64,000 nucleotides of DNA from Chloroflexota bacterium (GTDB lineage: Bacteria; Chloroflexota; Anaerolineae; J036; Brachytrichaceae), in contig JANXLU010000085.1 of NCBI GenBank assembly GCA_025354985.1, forward strand, positions 85,793-149,792. The letters are read 5' to 3'. Position 1 is the stretch's first letter. The number at the start of each line of letters is the position of its first letter. Position numbers and translations under genes: made by a program. Of the stretch, positions 1 to 9,189 are shown in pieces. The notes beneath the pieces are model-generated. The model made no database searches, was not told the origin of the DNA, and worked only from the letters and a program-made list of their open reading frames with translations.

Positions 1-674
1 GCAGCACGGTTGCCGGCCAAAAATCCACGTGCCAGCGGGCTCCATGGAATTAGCCCGACGCCAGTTGCCCGGCAGTATGGGATCATTTCGCGTTCTTCTT
101 CCCGGTAGACGAGATTGTAGTGGTTCTGCATGCTCACGAATTGTGTCCAGCCATGCCGTTGCGAAACGGATTGAGCTTGAACGAACTGCCAGGCAGCCAT
201 GCTGCTTGCGCCAATGTAAAGCGCCTTGCCGGCTCGCACAACGTCATGCAGCGCCTCCATTGTCTCTTCAATCGGAACGTTCGAATCGTATCGATGAATT
301 TGATACAAATCGACATAGTCCGTGCCAAGACGTTTCAAGGAGTTGTCAATGGACTGAAGGATATGTTTTCTGCTCAGCCCGCGATCATTTGGATCATCGC
401 TTAGTGCCCCATTTACCTTTGTGGCAATTACCAGATTCTCTCGTTTGCCAAACTCGCGGAGCAGGCGGCCCGTGATTATTTCGCTTTCACCCAAGGAGTA
501 AACATCAGCAGTGTCAAAGAAATTGATGCCAGCTTCAAGCGCGCGTTTAACGAATGGACGCGCATCAACTTCGGGCAGCACCCATTCACGCCACGATTTT
601 GAACCGTAGGTCATCATGCCCAGGCAAATTCGCGATACCTTTAATCCCGTAGTCCCAAGGTTTACATATTTCAT
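1..674 (-). CDS. Aldo/keto reductase, 3' end cut off by window start
   Basis: The minus-strand reading from the ATG at 674 runs open to base 1 and gives about 224 residues of an NAD(P)H-dependent aldo/keto reductase TIM barrel. The family tetrad is visible: Asp and Tyr in FFDTADVYS, Lys in VIATKVNG and His in YQIHRYD. The segment ending PLARGFLAGN is typical of the YghZ/YajO-like group, which reduces small aldehydes and ketones. Roughly the last third is missing because the window starts inside the gene. The start codon lies 2 bp after the gyrA stop codon, so it is probably read through from gyrA. The substrate cannot be told from sequence. Confidence 0.9.
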   Translation of the reverse strand, partial: MKYVNLGTTGLKVSRICLGMMTYGSKSWREWVLPEVDARPFVKRALEAGINFFDTADVYSLGESEIITGRLLREFGKRENLVIATKVNGALSDDPNDRGLSRKHILQSIDNSLKRLGTDYVDLYQIHRYDSNVPIEETMEALHDVVRAGKALYIGASSMAAWQFVQAQSVSQRHGWTQFVSMQNHYNLVYREEEREMIPYCRATGVGLIPWSPLARGFLAGNRA

Positions 675-676
675 GG

Positions 677-3463
677 CTATTGCTCCTGTAGTCTGGCGAC
701 CGCCGCAACAACATCGGTGTCTCGCAGGTTAATGAGGCGGGAACCGCGCGCAGCACGGCCGCTTTTTGGAATATCCTTTACATGTGCGCGCAGGACGGTT
801 CCGGCCGCACTCATTACCGTTATTTGCTCACTGTCATGCACAACCCGCGCGGCAACCAGGCGACCCGTCACATCCAGTGCGCCTGTCATTGTGCGCATAC
901 CACTTCCGCCACGCCCCTTTGATCCGTATTCCGACAGTTCGGTACACTTGCCGAATCCCTTTTCGGTAACAACGAGCAGGTAACCATTTGGTTCAACCGT
1001 TTCCATGCCGGCGATGTAGTCGCCCTCTTTTTTGAGCTTCATGGCGCGCACTCCGCTTGCTGTTCTACCCATCAAACGTACTAGTGTCTCATCGAACCGT
1101 AGTGCCTGCCCTTGCGCGGTAACGATCAAAACTTCACCGGCGCCGGAAGTAAGGCGAACATAGTTAAGGTCGTCGCCATCCGCGATAGACATGGCCAGGA
1201 GACCGCTCTGGCGAATATTGGAAAACGCACTTAGTGCAACGCGTTTAATTTTCCCACGCGTTGTGCACATTGCTATGGTCGGTCTGGACTCAACCGGGTG
1301 GCTCACTTCTGGACTGGAATCCACTGCGAGCGCCGGCTCGTCCTGATCCGTTACAAGTATGCTGTCGGAATCCGGCAAATCATCCTCGACAGATACCAGA
1401 CCTTCATCGGCAGTGTCAATTGGCAGGGTGACGTCTTCAACAGGGTCAGCAGGCGCATCCGCAGTATCGCTGTCGTCCGCATGGGATGCCGCTGCGGCGG
1501 CCATGGTTGCTTTGGGAATGGAGATCGCCGCGGTAACACGCTCACCTTCCATTAGTGAGATGATATTGCTTAGGAAGACACCCTTGGCGTCGCGGTTGGC
1601 TTCGGGAAGCTGATACGCGCGAACTGCATAGACCCGGCCCTTATTCGTGAAGAAAAGGACGGTGTCATGCGTTCGTGCCGAGAACAAATACATGATTTCG
1701 TCCTGCTCCTTGGTCGCCATACCGCTTACGCCGCGACCTCCACGTGCTTGAGCCTTGTATTGTTCCAGTGGCGTTTGTTTGATGTAACCACGCTGTGTGA
1801 GGCTGACCAGAACAACCTTGTCCTGAATTAGTTCCTCTTCGTCAAAGCTCTCGCGTTCGTCAAGAATGATCTTTGTGCGGCGGGCATCCGCGTATTTCTC
1901 GCGCAGTCTCAATATGTCTTCACGGATCAGCGCCAACATTTTTTCGGCATGGGCAAGCAAATCCAGGAGATAGGCAATGGTTTTCATTACCTCGGCATAT
2001 TCGTCCTCCAAGCGCTGGCGTTCCAAGGCGGCCAACCTGCGAAGCTGCAGATCCAAAATCGCCTGTGTTTGAACATCACTGAGGCCAAATCGTGTCATTA
2101 GTGCAGATTTGGCGGCCTCGGCGCTCTCTGCCGTTCGAATGATCCGAATGACCTCATCCAGAAATTGAATGGCGATGCGCAGACCTTCGAGGATGTGCGC
2201 GCGCGCACGTGCGCGTGCCAGTTCCCATTCGCTTCGCCGGCGTATGACTTCCCGGCGATGGTCGATGAAAATTGTCAGGGCCTTCTTAAGCCCGAGCAGC
2301 CGCGGCTGGCCATCGACCAACGCGAGTGTTTGTACGCCAAACGTGCTTTGCAGCGCGGAATATTTATACAGTCGGTTGAGCACACGATTTGGCTGTGCGC
2401 CGCGCCGCAGTTCAATCACCGCGCGCATGCCTGTGCGATCGCTTTCGTCGCGAATATCTGTGATGCCTTCGATACGCTCGTCGCGTACCAACTCTGCAAT
2501 GCGCTCGATCAACATCGACTTATTGACTTGGTAGGGGAGTTCTGTCAGAACGATTTGGAACCGTTCACCCTTGCTTCGGGGCATTTCCTCAACTTCCGCC
2601 ACGCCCCGCATAACTACGCGTCCGCGACCGGTCGCATAAGCAGAATGAATGCCCTCGCGACCGATAATTTGCCCGCCGGTTGGAAAGTCGGGCCCGGGAA
2701 TTAGTTCCATCAGGCGCTCGGGCGAACCCTCGTCAAAACCGGTATCTGGTTTCCACGCATCTATGAGGTAGACGATCCCGTCGCACAGCTCGCCAAGGTT
2801 ATGGGGCGGAATATTGGTCGCCATGCCGACCGCAATGCCACTTGCACCATTTAAGAGCAGATTCGGGAGTGCGCTTGGAAGCACGGTTGGCTCCTGGGTC
2901 GTGCCGTCATAGTTATCCTGCCAGTCGACAGTATCACGTTCAAGGTCCGTAAGTAACTCTTCGGCTACCCGGCTCAGCCGTACTTCGGTGTAGCGCATTG
3001 CCGCGGGCGGGTCGCCGTCAACACTGCCGAAGTTACCTTGACCGTCGACCAGCAGATACCGTTGGGAGAAGTCCTGCGCCATGCGCACCATGGCGTCATA
3101 GACACTCTGGTCACCGTGCGGGTGGTACTTTCCCAATACGTCGCCCACTACACGTGCGCTTTTCCGATAGGGTGCCGATGCGCGCGCACCTGAATCGTGC
3201 ATGACATATAGGATTCTTCGTTGAACAGGCTTTAGACCATCACGCGAGTCAGGTAGTGCGCGTGCAACGATCACGCTCATGGCGTAATCAAGATACGCCG
3301 TGCGCATTTCCTTGTCGATGTCTATTGGGCGAATTAAGCCAAAAGGTGATGCGGTCGCCGGTGGCTGAACTGGTGGCTCATTGTTTCCGCTTTCATTCAA
3401 TTCGGCGACAGGAATTTCCGTGTCGTCGGGCGGGCTGTCGCCGCCAAATTCGTCTAAATCCAT
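677..3463 (-). CDS. gyrA: DNA gyrase subunit A
   Basis: GyrA is the breakage-reunion subunit of gyrase, which introduces negative supercoils. The protein has 928 residues. The N-terminal winged helix/tower carries the catalytic tyrosine in AMRYTEVRL, and the quinolone pocket reads [11 protein letters not shown], so the residue equivalent to E. coli Ser83 is Gln119. The GyrA box appears as QARGGRG, which supports gyrase rather than topoisomerase IV. The C-terminal propeller is interrupted at about residues 655-730 by an Ala/Asp/Glu/Pro-rich segment absent from standard GyrA, while the extreme C-terminus lacks the acidic tail of E. coli GyrA. gyrB is not in the window. The gene follows an acyltransferase gene by 74 bp, and a consensus -10 lies in that gap. 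Confidence 0.98.
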   Translation of the reverse strand: MDLDEFGGDSPPDDTEIPVAELNESGNNEPPVQPPATASPFGLIRPIDIDKEMRTAYLDYAMSVIVARALPDSRDGLKPVQRRILYVMHDSGARASAPYRKSARVVGDVLGKYHPHGDQSVYDAMVRMAQDFSQRYLLVDGQGNFGSVDGDPPAAMRYTEVRLSRVAEELLTDLERDTVDWQDNYDGTTQEPTVLPSALPNLLLNGASGIAVGMATNIPPHNLGELCDGIVYLIDAWKPDTGFDEGSPERLMELIPGPDFPTGGQIIGREGIHSAYATGRGRVVMRGVAEVEEMPRSKGERFQIVLTELPYQVNKSMLIERIAELVRDERIEGITDIRDESDRTGMRAVIELRRGAQPNRVLNRLYKYSALQSTFGVQTLALVDGQPRLLGLKKALTIFIDHRREVIRRRSEWELARARARAHILEGLRIAIQFLDEVIRIIRTAESAEAAKSALMTRFGLSDVQTQAILDLQLRRLAALERQRLEDEYAEVMKTIAYLLDLLAHAEKMLALIREDILRLREKYADARRTKIILDERESFDEEELIQDKVVLVSLTQRGYIKQTPLEQYKAQARGGRGVSGMATKEQDEIMYLFSARTHDTVLFFTNKGRVYAVRAYQLPEANRDAKGVFLSNIISLMEGERVTAAISIPKATMAAAAASHADDSDTADAPADPVEDVTLPIDTADEGLVSVEDDLPDSDSILVTDQDEPALAVDSSPEVSHPVESRPTIAMCTTRGKIKRVALSAFSNIRQSGLLAMSIADGDDLNYVRLTSGAGEVLIVTAQGQALRFDETLVRLMGRTASGVRAMKLKKEGDYIAGMETVEPNGYLLVVTEKGFGKCTELSEYGSKGRGGSGMRTMTGALDVTGRLVAARVVHDSEQITVMSAAGTVLRAHVKDIPKSGRAARGSRLINLRDTDVVAAVARLQEQ

Positions 3464-3482
3464 GTGGTTTTCGATGCTCCAA

Positions 3483-3505
3483 AAATGCGTCGTAATAGCG
3501 CATTT
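3483..3505. repeat. Inverted repeat in the gyrA leader
   Basis: Arms AAATGCG (3483-3489) and CGCATTT (3499-3505) are perfect 7-bp complements separated by 9 bases. They lie between the predicted gyrA -10 hexamer and the gyrA ATG, so they would form a hairpin at the 5' end of the message or serve as an operator. Function is inferred. Confidence 0.45.
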
Positions 3506-3516
3506 CTTAAGACTAA

Positions 3517-3522
3517 ATTATA
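3517..3522 (-). promoter_or_regulatory. -10 hexamer of the gyrA promoter
   Basis: On the minus strand these bases read TATAAT, a perfect sigma-70-type -10 box, about 54 bp before the gyrA ATG. The -35 region at the expected distance is weak and overlaps the 3' end of the upstream acyltransferase gene. Confidence 0.5.
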
Positions 3523-3537
3523 CTTCGACAGTTACGG

Positions 3538-4314
3538 TTAGAAGATGCGCGGGGCCGATAATTTGTGCAATTTTCCCCTGAAGGAGTCCCACAGTTGATC
3601 AATGCCGGGCCTGCCGACCAACGAGAGACGAAATGAAGTAAACCGACGATCTCGAATGTCGCTGGACAAGTCGTCCAACGTTTTTGTGAGCAAGGCTTCC
3701 AGTTCGGCAGTCAACGCTTTCAAACCGGGCCGTGAATCATGCACCGGACCTGCCATCAGCCGTGGCTGACCAACAGCGATCCATGCCGTTGGACGCTGTT
3801 CATTCAGAAAATCCAAGCGGATAGCGACCGGAATGCATGCAACCTGAGGAACCATCGAAATGATCCTGGCCAGGCCCTGGAAAAACTTTAATGGACGAAT
3901 ATCGTGAGCAAGAATTTCGCCTTGTGGAAAGATCAAAAGTGCACGGTTGGGCTTTGTGAGGCAAGCCGCTGCATAGGTCATGCTTTCCAATGACGTCCGT
4001 ATATTGGTTCGATTTACTGAAAAGCACCCGATATACCTCAAGAAGGCATATTTGGAAAGTTGCCTGTCTTCCATCATCGTATACGTCTCACGTCCAAATT
4101 GTTCCTGGTTGAGCTGGTCAATCAGGTGCCCATCCCACCAGCTGCAGTGATTGCAGTAAAAAATGATGGGAGTTTCTTTCGCGATCGAATCCGCTGCGCT
4201 GTGGGTTGACGCGCGGCCTACAAAAACACTGCTAAACGCACTCTGCAGCTGTGGACGTAGCATCAACCGGCGAATGAGCAATGCTGACAATCGGGTGTAG
4301 CGAGCCGTGATCAT
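3538..4314 (-). CDS. PlsC-type 1-acylglycerol-3-phosphate acyltransferase family protein
   Basis: A 258-residue lysophospholipid acyltransferase-like protein. The HX4D catalytic motif is present as HCSWWD near residue 56, and the acceptor-binding block appears as LLIFPQGE, a variant of FPEGT. The family transfers acyl groups to lysophosphatidic acid or related acceptors at the cytoplasmic membrane, but the variant motif makes the exact acceptor uncertain. The start 29 bp after yvcK indicates one transcript. Length is normal for the family. It could instead act in a special lipid pathway rather than general phospholipid synthesis. Confidence 0.85.
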   Translation of the reverse strand: MITARYTRLSALLIRRLMLRPQLQSAFSSVFVGRASTHSAADSIAKETPIIFYCNHCSWWDGHLIDQLNQEQFGRETYTMMEDRQLSKYAFLRYIGCFSVNRTNIRTSLESMTYAAACLTKPNRALLIFPQGEILAHDIRPLKFFQGLARIISMVPQVACIPVAIRLDFLNEQRPTAWIAVGQPRLMAGPVHDSRPGLKALTAELEALLTKTLDDLSSDIRDRRFTSFRLSLVGRPGIDQLWDSFRGKLHKLSAPRIF

Positions 4315-4343
4315 GGATTCAACAAACCTGGTGCAAACGCTAA

Positions 4344-5279
4344 CTACTGTAGTTTTAGTACTGCCCGCGCGAGTTTTGCCGAATGGTGGGCAAGCGGGTG
4401 ATCAGAGTCGCCAACGAGATCCATCGTTACCAGCCTGGCAACTGATCCGCCCAATCCACGGGATGGGTCCACGACGAAACGACCGACGGGCATGACAGTA
4501 GGGTCGATTTGGCCACTATTGGCAAGCACGATGTCGATAGTATTTCGTCCAATATGGCGTTCCAAGGCGTCAACATGGTCGGCCAGGGAAAACCCGTCCG
4601 TTTCGCCAAGCTCAGTTGCCACGTTGCATACGTAAATGCGTTTTGCCGTGGTATGACGCAGCGCTTCGGCAATTCCAGGTACGAGCAAGTTCGGAAGTAC
4701 GCTGGTATATAGCGATCCCGGACCAAGCACAACAAAATCGGCGGAAACTATGGCCGCTACAGCGTCAGGATAGGCACTAGGATCCTGTGGCTCGAGCCAC
4801 ACGCGCTCTACACGGTGGCCATTTGATCCAAGCGTGCTTTCACCCTTGCTTGTTTGGCCATCAGCGTGTTCGGCATACAAATTAACATGGGTGAGTGTGC
4901 TAGGTATTATTCGCCCGGTACTTGCCAAAACTTTGGACGTTTCGATAAGTGCGCGTTCAAAACTGCCCGTAAGCTCAGCCATTGCAGCAATAAACAGGTT
5001 GCCAAAGTTGTGACCCTTTAGCCCGTCGCCCTGGCTAAACCGATACTGAAAGAGCTGGACAACCAGGGAATCGTCGTGGGCGAGGGCCGTAATACACATT
5101 CGGAAGTCACCGGGTGGCAGCGTTCCCAAATCCCGCCTAAGACGACCACTACTTCCTCCGTCATCGGCTACGGTTACGATTGCCGTAATATTTGGCGTTT
5201 CATGTTTCAGGCCGCGGAGCAATGCCGCAAGCCCATGACCTCCTCCAATAGCAACGACTTTTGGGTGATTATCTGTCAA
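4344..5279 (-). CDS. yvcK: Gluconeogenesis factor YvcK/CofD-like protein
   Basis: A 311-residue YvcK-type protein of the CofD fold. The start GGGHGLAALLRGL and the block VTVADDGGSSGRLRRDLG are diagnostic, followed by FVVLGPGSLYTSVLPNLLV. In Bacillus and mycobacteria YvcK proteins bind UDP-sugars and are needed for cell-wall homeostasis on gluconeogenic carbon. The 2-phospho-L-lactate transferase activity of true CofD is not expected. The gene is first in a minus-strand set with the acyltransferase and gyrA. The usual firmicute/actinobacterial neighbours rapZ and whiA are absent here. Confidence 0.93.
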   Translation of the reverse strand: MTDNHPKVVAIGGGHGLAALLRGLKHETPNITAIVTVADDGGSSGRLRRDLGTLPPGDFRMCITALAHDDSLVVQLFQYRFSQGDGLKGHNFGNLFIAAMAELTGSFERALIETSKVLASTGRIIPSTLTHVNLYAEHADGQTSKGESTLGSNGHRVERVWLEPQDPSAYPDAVAAIVSADFVVLGPGSLYTSVLPNLLVPGIAEALRHTTAKRIYVCNVATELGETDGFSLADHVDALERHIGRNTIDIVLANSGQIDPTVMPVGRFVVDPSRGLGGSVARLVTMDLVGDSDHPLAHHSAKLARAVLKLQ

Positions 5280-5309
5280 GGTTATTCGACTTCCGATTAT
5301 AGTTTGAGT

Positions 5310-6227
5310 ATGGCATCAATCCGTGGGCGCACGCTTAAATGGGCGATATTGGCGATTTTGGCGAGTGCTGTGTCATGTTCGAGCTCGCCGGCTAGTTTTA
5401 CACCGGCAACTCGGGTGAACCCGACAGCGGTTCGGAAGCGATTTGAGGGCCAACGAGCATTTGCTCATGTGGCATCACAAATGGCCCTGGGTCCGCGTGT
5501 GACCGGGACGCTAGCGATCAGGCAACTAGGCGATCAGATTCTGTCGCTTTTGCAGGCGACCGGGTGGGCTACGAAAACGCAGGAATTCGCTTATCGCGAC
5601 ACTCCCGTGAGAAACGTTTGGGGAACAAAGGGCTCAGGGCCGATCGTTAGAATTGTCGGAGCTCACTACGATACGCGGCGCCGCGCCGATCAGGATGCCG
5701 AGGACACGACCGCGGGAGTTCCCGGAGCCAATGACGGAGCCAGCGGCGTTGCCGTTCTGTTGGAACTAGCCAGAGTGCTTGAGCCGCGTGTTGGAGAACA
5801 GGTATGGTTGGTATTTTTTGATGCCGAAGATAACGGCGAGCTTGACAACTGGGATTGGATTGTCGGGTCCCGGGCATTTGTTTCTGCAATGGAGATTGTG
5901 CCGGCGTCGGTAGTTGTCATCGACATGGTTGGCGACAAAAACCAGGAAATATTTTTTGATCGCAATTCAGACGTTGCGTTGTCGCAGCGTTTGTGGTCAA
6001 TCGCCAGTTCACTTGGATATGAAGAACAGTTTCGAGCCCAACCGAAATACGCGATGGAGGATGATCATACGCCTTTCAGAGAACGAGGTTGGAGTGCAAT
6101 CGATATCATAGATTTTGACTACCCAAGCTGGCATACCAGGCAGGACACTCTGGACAAAATCAGCGCGGCAAGCCTGGAACATGTTGGACGTGTACTCCAA
6201 ACGTGGTTGGAAATGACAGTCAATTAA
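5310..6227 (+). CDS. M28-family zinc peptidase, glutaminyl-cyclase-like lipoprotein
   Basis: A 305-residue exported metallopeptidase. The chosen ATG gives a signal sequence ending in a lipobox (SAVSC, Cys at about residue 23), so it should be a lipid-anchored extracytoplasmic protein. Zinc and catalytic residues appear in order: His in GAHYDT (about 118), Asp in GANDGASG (about 139), Glu in FFDAEDNGE (about 170), Asp in VIDMVGD (about 202) and His in WHTRQDTLD (about 274). The closest groups are M28 aminopeptidases and glutaminyl-peptide cyclotransferases, and the two cannot be separated here. The frame stays open upstream to 5076, but that would run antisense through yvcK without a signal peptide and is rejected. 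Confidence 0.9.
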   Translation: MASIRGRTLKWAILAILASAVSCSSSPASFTPATRVNPTAVRKRFEGQRAFAHVASQMALGPRVTGTLAIRQLGDQILSLLQATGWATKTQEFAYRDTPVRNVWGTKGSGPIVRIVGAHYDTRRRADQDAEDTTAGVPGANDGASGVAVLLELARVLEPRVGEQVWLVFFDAEDNGELDNWDWIVGSRAFVSAMEIVPASVVVIDMVGDKNQEIFFDRNSDVALSQRLWSIASSLGYEEQFRAQPKYAMEDDHTPFRERGWSAIDIIDFDYPSWHTRQDTLDKISAASLEHVGRVLQTWLEMTVN

Positions 6228-6267
6228 TCCAAACTTGACCTGACAGTACAATCACGCACTACAAAAA

Positions 6268-7512
6268 ATGGGCAAAATAGTAAGCACGACTGCGTTTGCG
6301 GATTATTCCATGCCGGATGAACAGGGCAGGTTTGGCAAATATGGCGGTCGCTTTGTACCGGAAACACTTGTGCCTGCCCTGGACGACGTCACATCTGCAT
6401 ACTTGGAATTCAAGGAGGATCCCAGCTTTCGTGCAGAGTATGAGTATTTACTGCGCACGTATGTCGGAAGACCGTCGCCCGTGACGCACGCAAAGCGACT
6501 CAGCGACCATCTGGGTGGCGCTCAGATTTATCTAAAGCGGGAAGACTTGCTCCACACGGGTGCTCACAAAATAAACAATGCTTTGGGTCAAGCGCTTATT
6601 GCCAAACGAATGGGCAAGAAACGAATTATTGCTGAAACTGGTGCAGGCCAGCACGGAGTTGCAACCGCAACGGCATGTGCGCTTCTTGGTCTCGACTGCA
6701 TCATTTACATGGGAACGGTTGACATGGCACGCCAGGAACCCAACGTTTTTAGGATGCGATTGTTGGGTGCTGATGTGCGGCCGGTGTCCAGTGGAACTAA
6801 AACGCTAAAGGATGCGGTCAATGAGGCGATTCGCGATTGGGTTACCAATGTGGGTGACACGTACTACATTATTGGCAGTGCATTGGGCCCGCACCCATAT
6901 CCAGTCATGTGCCGGGATTTTCAAAGTGTTATCGGAATTGAGGCGCGTGAACAAATGTTGGAGCGGGTGGGGCGGCTTCCCGACGAGGTGCTGGCTTGTG
7001 TTGGCGGAGGAAGCAATGCCATTGGTGCATTCTTCGCATTCCTCGCGGACCCGGTTCGCTTGGTCGGTGTGGAGGCTGGCGGGCTCGGTGTTACCAGCGG
7101 CAAACACGCGATACGGTTTACCGACCCAGGTCCCGAACGCAAAATTTCTGGGAAGCTTGGCGTGTTTCAAGGTATGAAGACGCGGGTTTTGCAAAACGCG
7201 GATGGCCAAATTGCGGAAACCCATTCTGTAAGTGCCGGACTGGATTATGCCGGCATCGGTCCGGAACACGTGTACTTGCACGATATAGACCGGGTGCACT
7301 TCACAAGCGTCACTGACGATGAAGCAATGGCTGCATTCCATACCTTATGCAGGATGGAAGGCATCATTCCTGCGCTCGAAAGCAGCCATGCAGTAGCCGA
7401 AGCCATTAAACGCGCGCCCACGATGGCGGCAAGTCAAATCCTGCTCGTCAACCTAAGTGGACGTGGTGACAAAGATCTGAATACCGTCATGAGTGCAATG
7501 CCAAGCGCGTGA
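6268..7512 (+). CDS. trpB: Tryptophan synthase beta chain
   Basis: A 414-residue PLP enzyme that joins indole and serine to make tryptophan. The PLP lysine lies in HTGAHKINN (about residue 100). The blocks [23 protein letters not shown] and the C-terminal LSGRGDKD match canonical TrpB1. The first 14 residues before [13 protein letters not shown] are dispensable, and an in-frame ATG at 6310 is an alternative start. No trpA or other trp gene lies next to it. It stands alone between the M28 peptidase and trmI, so the alpha subunit must be encoded elsewhere. Confidence 0.97.
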   Translation: MGKIVSTTAFADYSMPDEQGRFGKYGGRFVPETLVPALDDVTSAYLEFKEDPSFRAEYEYLLRTYVGRPSPVTHAKRLSDHLGGAQIYLKREDLLHTGAHKINNALGQALIAKRMGKKRIIAETGAGQHGVATATACALLGLDCIIYMGTVDMARQEPNVFRMRLLGADVRPVSSGTKTLKDAVNEAIRDWVTNVGDTYYIIGSALGPHPYPVMCRDFQSVIGIEAREQMLERVGRLPDEVLACVGGGSNAIGAFFAFLADPVRLVGVEAGGLGVTSGKHAIRFTDPGPERKISGKLGVFQGMKTRVLQNADGQIAETHSVSAGLDYAGIGPEHVYLHDIDRVHFTSVTDDEAMAAFHTLCRMEGIIPALESSHAVAEAIKRAPTMAASQILLVNLSGRGDKDLNTVMSAMPSA

Positions 7513-7573
7513 CTGGTCGGCTCAAAAAAATAGGGCCGGCGTTTGAGCTCTGCAACTCTGGCATGTGACCACA

Positions 7574-8449
7574 ATGATTAACCAAAATGAACTCGCACTC
7601 TTGATCGATTTGGGTGAAAAGGAATACGTGGTCACCATAAAAAGTGGACTCCAGTTCCATAGTAACAAGGGCTTTATCTCACATGATGCGATTATTGGCC
7701 GGCCCTGGGGGACGATCATCTACACAAACATTGGGCATCCGTATCTCGTGGTTCAGCCCGGCACAAGTGATTTGATTCGCCACATCAAACGCAGTTCGCA
7801 AGTTATTTTTCCAAAGGACAGCGCACACATATTGATGAAGATGAACATCAAACCTGGTGTGAACGTGCTGGAGAGTGGTTGCGGAAGCGGCGGACTTACC
7901 CTTGCATTGGCCACTGCCGTAGCTCCCAGCGGGCACGTATATTCCCAGGAAATCCGCGCAGATTTTATTGCATTGACAAGTCGAAATATGCAAAAGGTGG
8001 GATTGGAGGCGTATGTCAGTTTTATTCATGCAGATGGTCGGGAGGGTTTCAAAGTCCCCGACAAAATGGATGCCGTTTTTCTAGACATGCCACAGCCTGA
8101 GTCGTGTCTTGCGCAGGCGCGAGCGGTGCTTAAGGATGGGGGTTTTTTTGGCTCACTTGTCCCTACTACCAATCAAATTCAGGAAATCCTGCGAACCATG
8201 GCCGCCATGCAAGGTGACGCGCAATTTGGGCTTATCGAAGTTGAAGAAGTTATTACCCGGGGCTACAAGACCATAGCTGACCGATTGCGTCCAAAAGATC
8301 GTATGATTGCACACACGGGCTATTTGATTTTTGCACGGGCGGTCATCAAGCCTCGGCAACAACCGACCGAAGGTGCGGGTGATGATCATTATGAGGGTGA
8401 GGTACCTGAAACGGATGTGCAGGCATTTGAAGAGTCAGAAAACTCCTAG
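7574..8449 (+). CDS. trmI: tRNA (adenine(58)-N1)-methyltransferase
   Basis: A 291-residue TrmI-type Rossmann methyltransferase that makes m1A58 in the tRNA T-loop. The N-terminal beta domain leads into VVQPGTSDLI, SAM motif I (ESGCGSGGLTL, about residue 99), and DAVFLDMPQP as the catalytic Asp motif. A charged tail of about 40 residues with many Glu and Asp follows the conserved domain. The ATG at 7574 is chosen, and a GTG three codons upstream (7565) is possible. There is no strong ribosome-binding site for either. It converges with msrQ, with only 11 bp between. Confidence 0.93.
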   Translation: MINQNELALLIDLGEKEYVVTIKSGLQFHSNKGFISHDAIIGRPWGTIIYTNIGHPYLVVQPGTSDLIRHIKRSSQVIFPKDSAHILMKMNIKPGVNVLESGCGSGGLTLALATAVAPSGHVYSQEIRADFIALTSRNMQKVGLEAYVSFIHADGREGFKVPDKMDAVFLDMPQPESCLAQARAVLKDGGFFGSLVPTTNQIQEILRTMAAMQGDAQFGLIEVEEVITRGYKTIADRLRPKDRMIAHTGYLIFARAVIKPRQQPTEGAGDDHYEGEVPETDVQAFEESENS

Positions 8450-8460
8450 CAGGCATGGGC

Positions 8461-9189
8461 CTACATATTTGTTGCGCGCCGCACAGGCGAGAGCAGCCGG
8501 GCCATTGTCGACCGTACGGCAGGAACGCGCAAAATCAAGAACGTACCGGCAATTATTCCGTAAACCACTGGTGTGCGAATGTCGGCCTTTACAAGCCAAA
8601 CGTAATGGACGACCGCCAGGGGAATAGCCAAATACACAAGTCGGTGGAGGACTTTCCACCGCTTGCCCAGCCGCTTCATCCACAACCGTGTTGACGTGAT
8701 AGCCAGCGCCGCAAAGATCAGCAGCGCCGCAAGGCCAACCAAGACGTAGCGTTTGCTGGCGAGGTCCAGCCAGATTAGTTGCAAATCAAATTGGTAATCG
8801 ATGCCAATGAAGATAAAAAAGTGGGCCAAGGCATAGAAGAATCCGTATAAACCCAGCGCGCGACGCACCTTGAGTGCGGGCTTAAATCCAAACATACTGT
8901 TCAATGGCGTGCATGCCAACGAGGCAACTACAAAACGCAGAGCCCAGTCGCCGGTAAAATACGTGGCTTCCTGAAGCGGATTCGCGCTGGCGCCCCCGGT
9001 CAGGTAGTGAGCCGCGAACCAGACCGCAGGAGCAATGCATATCGCGTGCACAAGGCAGCGGAACCAAAATGTTGGTGTCCGGCGGACCGTACGATTTACA
9101 TTGGTAACCGCACGCTTTGGCGCTCTCCCTGCTATTGGCTCCGTGGCGGGTGCCTGTGCGGGACGACCAGACAGCTCAGGCGGCTCCAC
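8461..9189 (-). CDS. msrQ: Heme-b membrane subunit MsrQ (YedZ) of the methionine sulfoxide reductase
   Basis: A 242-residue membrane protein with about six hydrophobic segments and the ferric-reductase-like fold. Conserved His residues lie in YALAHFFIF, LHRLVY and VVHYVW and would bind heme b. MsrQ passes electrons from the quinone pool or a flavin reductase to periplasmic MsrP, which repairs oxidised methionines. The N-terminal 55 residues are a polar, Pro/Ala-rich extension not typical of E. coli MsrQ. The GTG start overlaps the msrP stop codon by one base, so the two are translationally coupled. Confidence 0.93.
   Translation of the reverse strand: MEPPELSGRPAQAPATEPIAGRAPKRAVTNVNRTVRRTPTFWFRCLVHAICIAPAVWFAAHYLTGGASANPLQEATYFTGDWALRFVVASLACTPLNSMFGFKPALKVRRALGLYGFFYALAHFFIFIGIDYQFDLQLIWLDLASKRYVLVGLAALLIFAALAITSTRLWMKRLGKRWKVLHRLVYLAIPLAVVHYVWLVKADIRTPVVYGIIAGTFLILRVPAVRSTMARLLSPVRRATNM

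Noticed and set aside
29..475. Plus-strand open frames over the first 500 bases
   Set aside because: The minus strand encodes the aldo/keto reductase with all four catalytic residues, so the plus-strand frames are shadows.
2165..2704. Plus-strand open frame of 179 codons
   Set aside because: Antisense shadow of gyrA with no family resemblance.
5076..5309. N-terminal extension of the M28 peptidase
   Set aside because: It would be antisense to yvcK and would place the signal peptide and lipobox internally.
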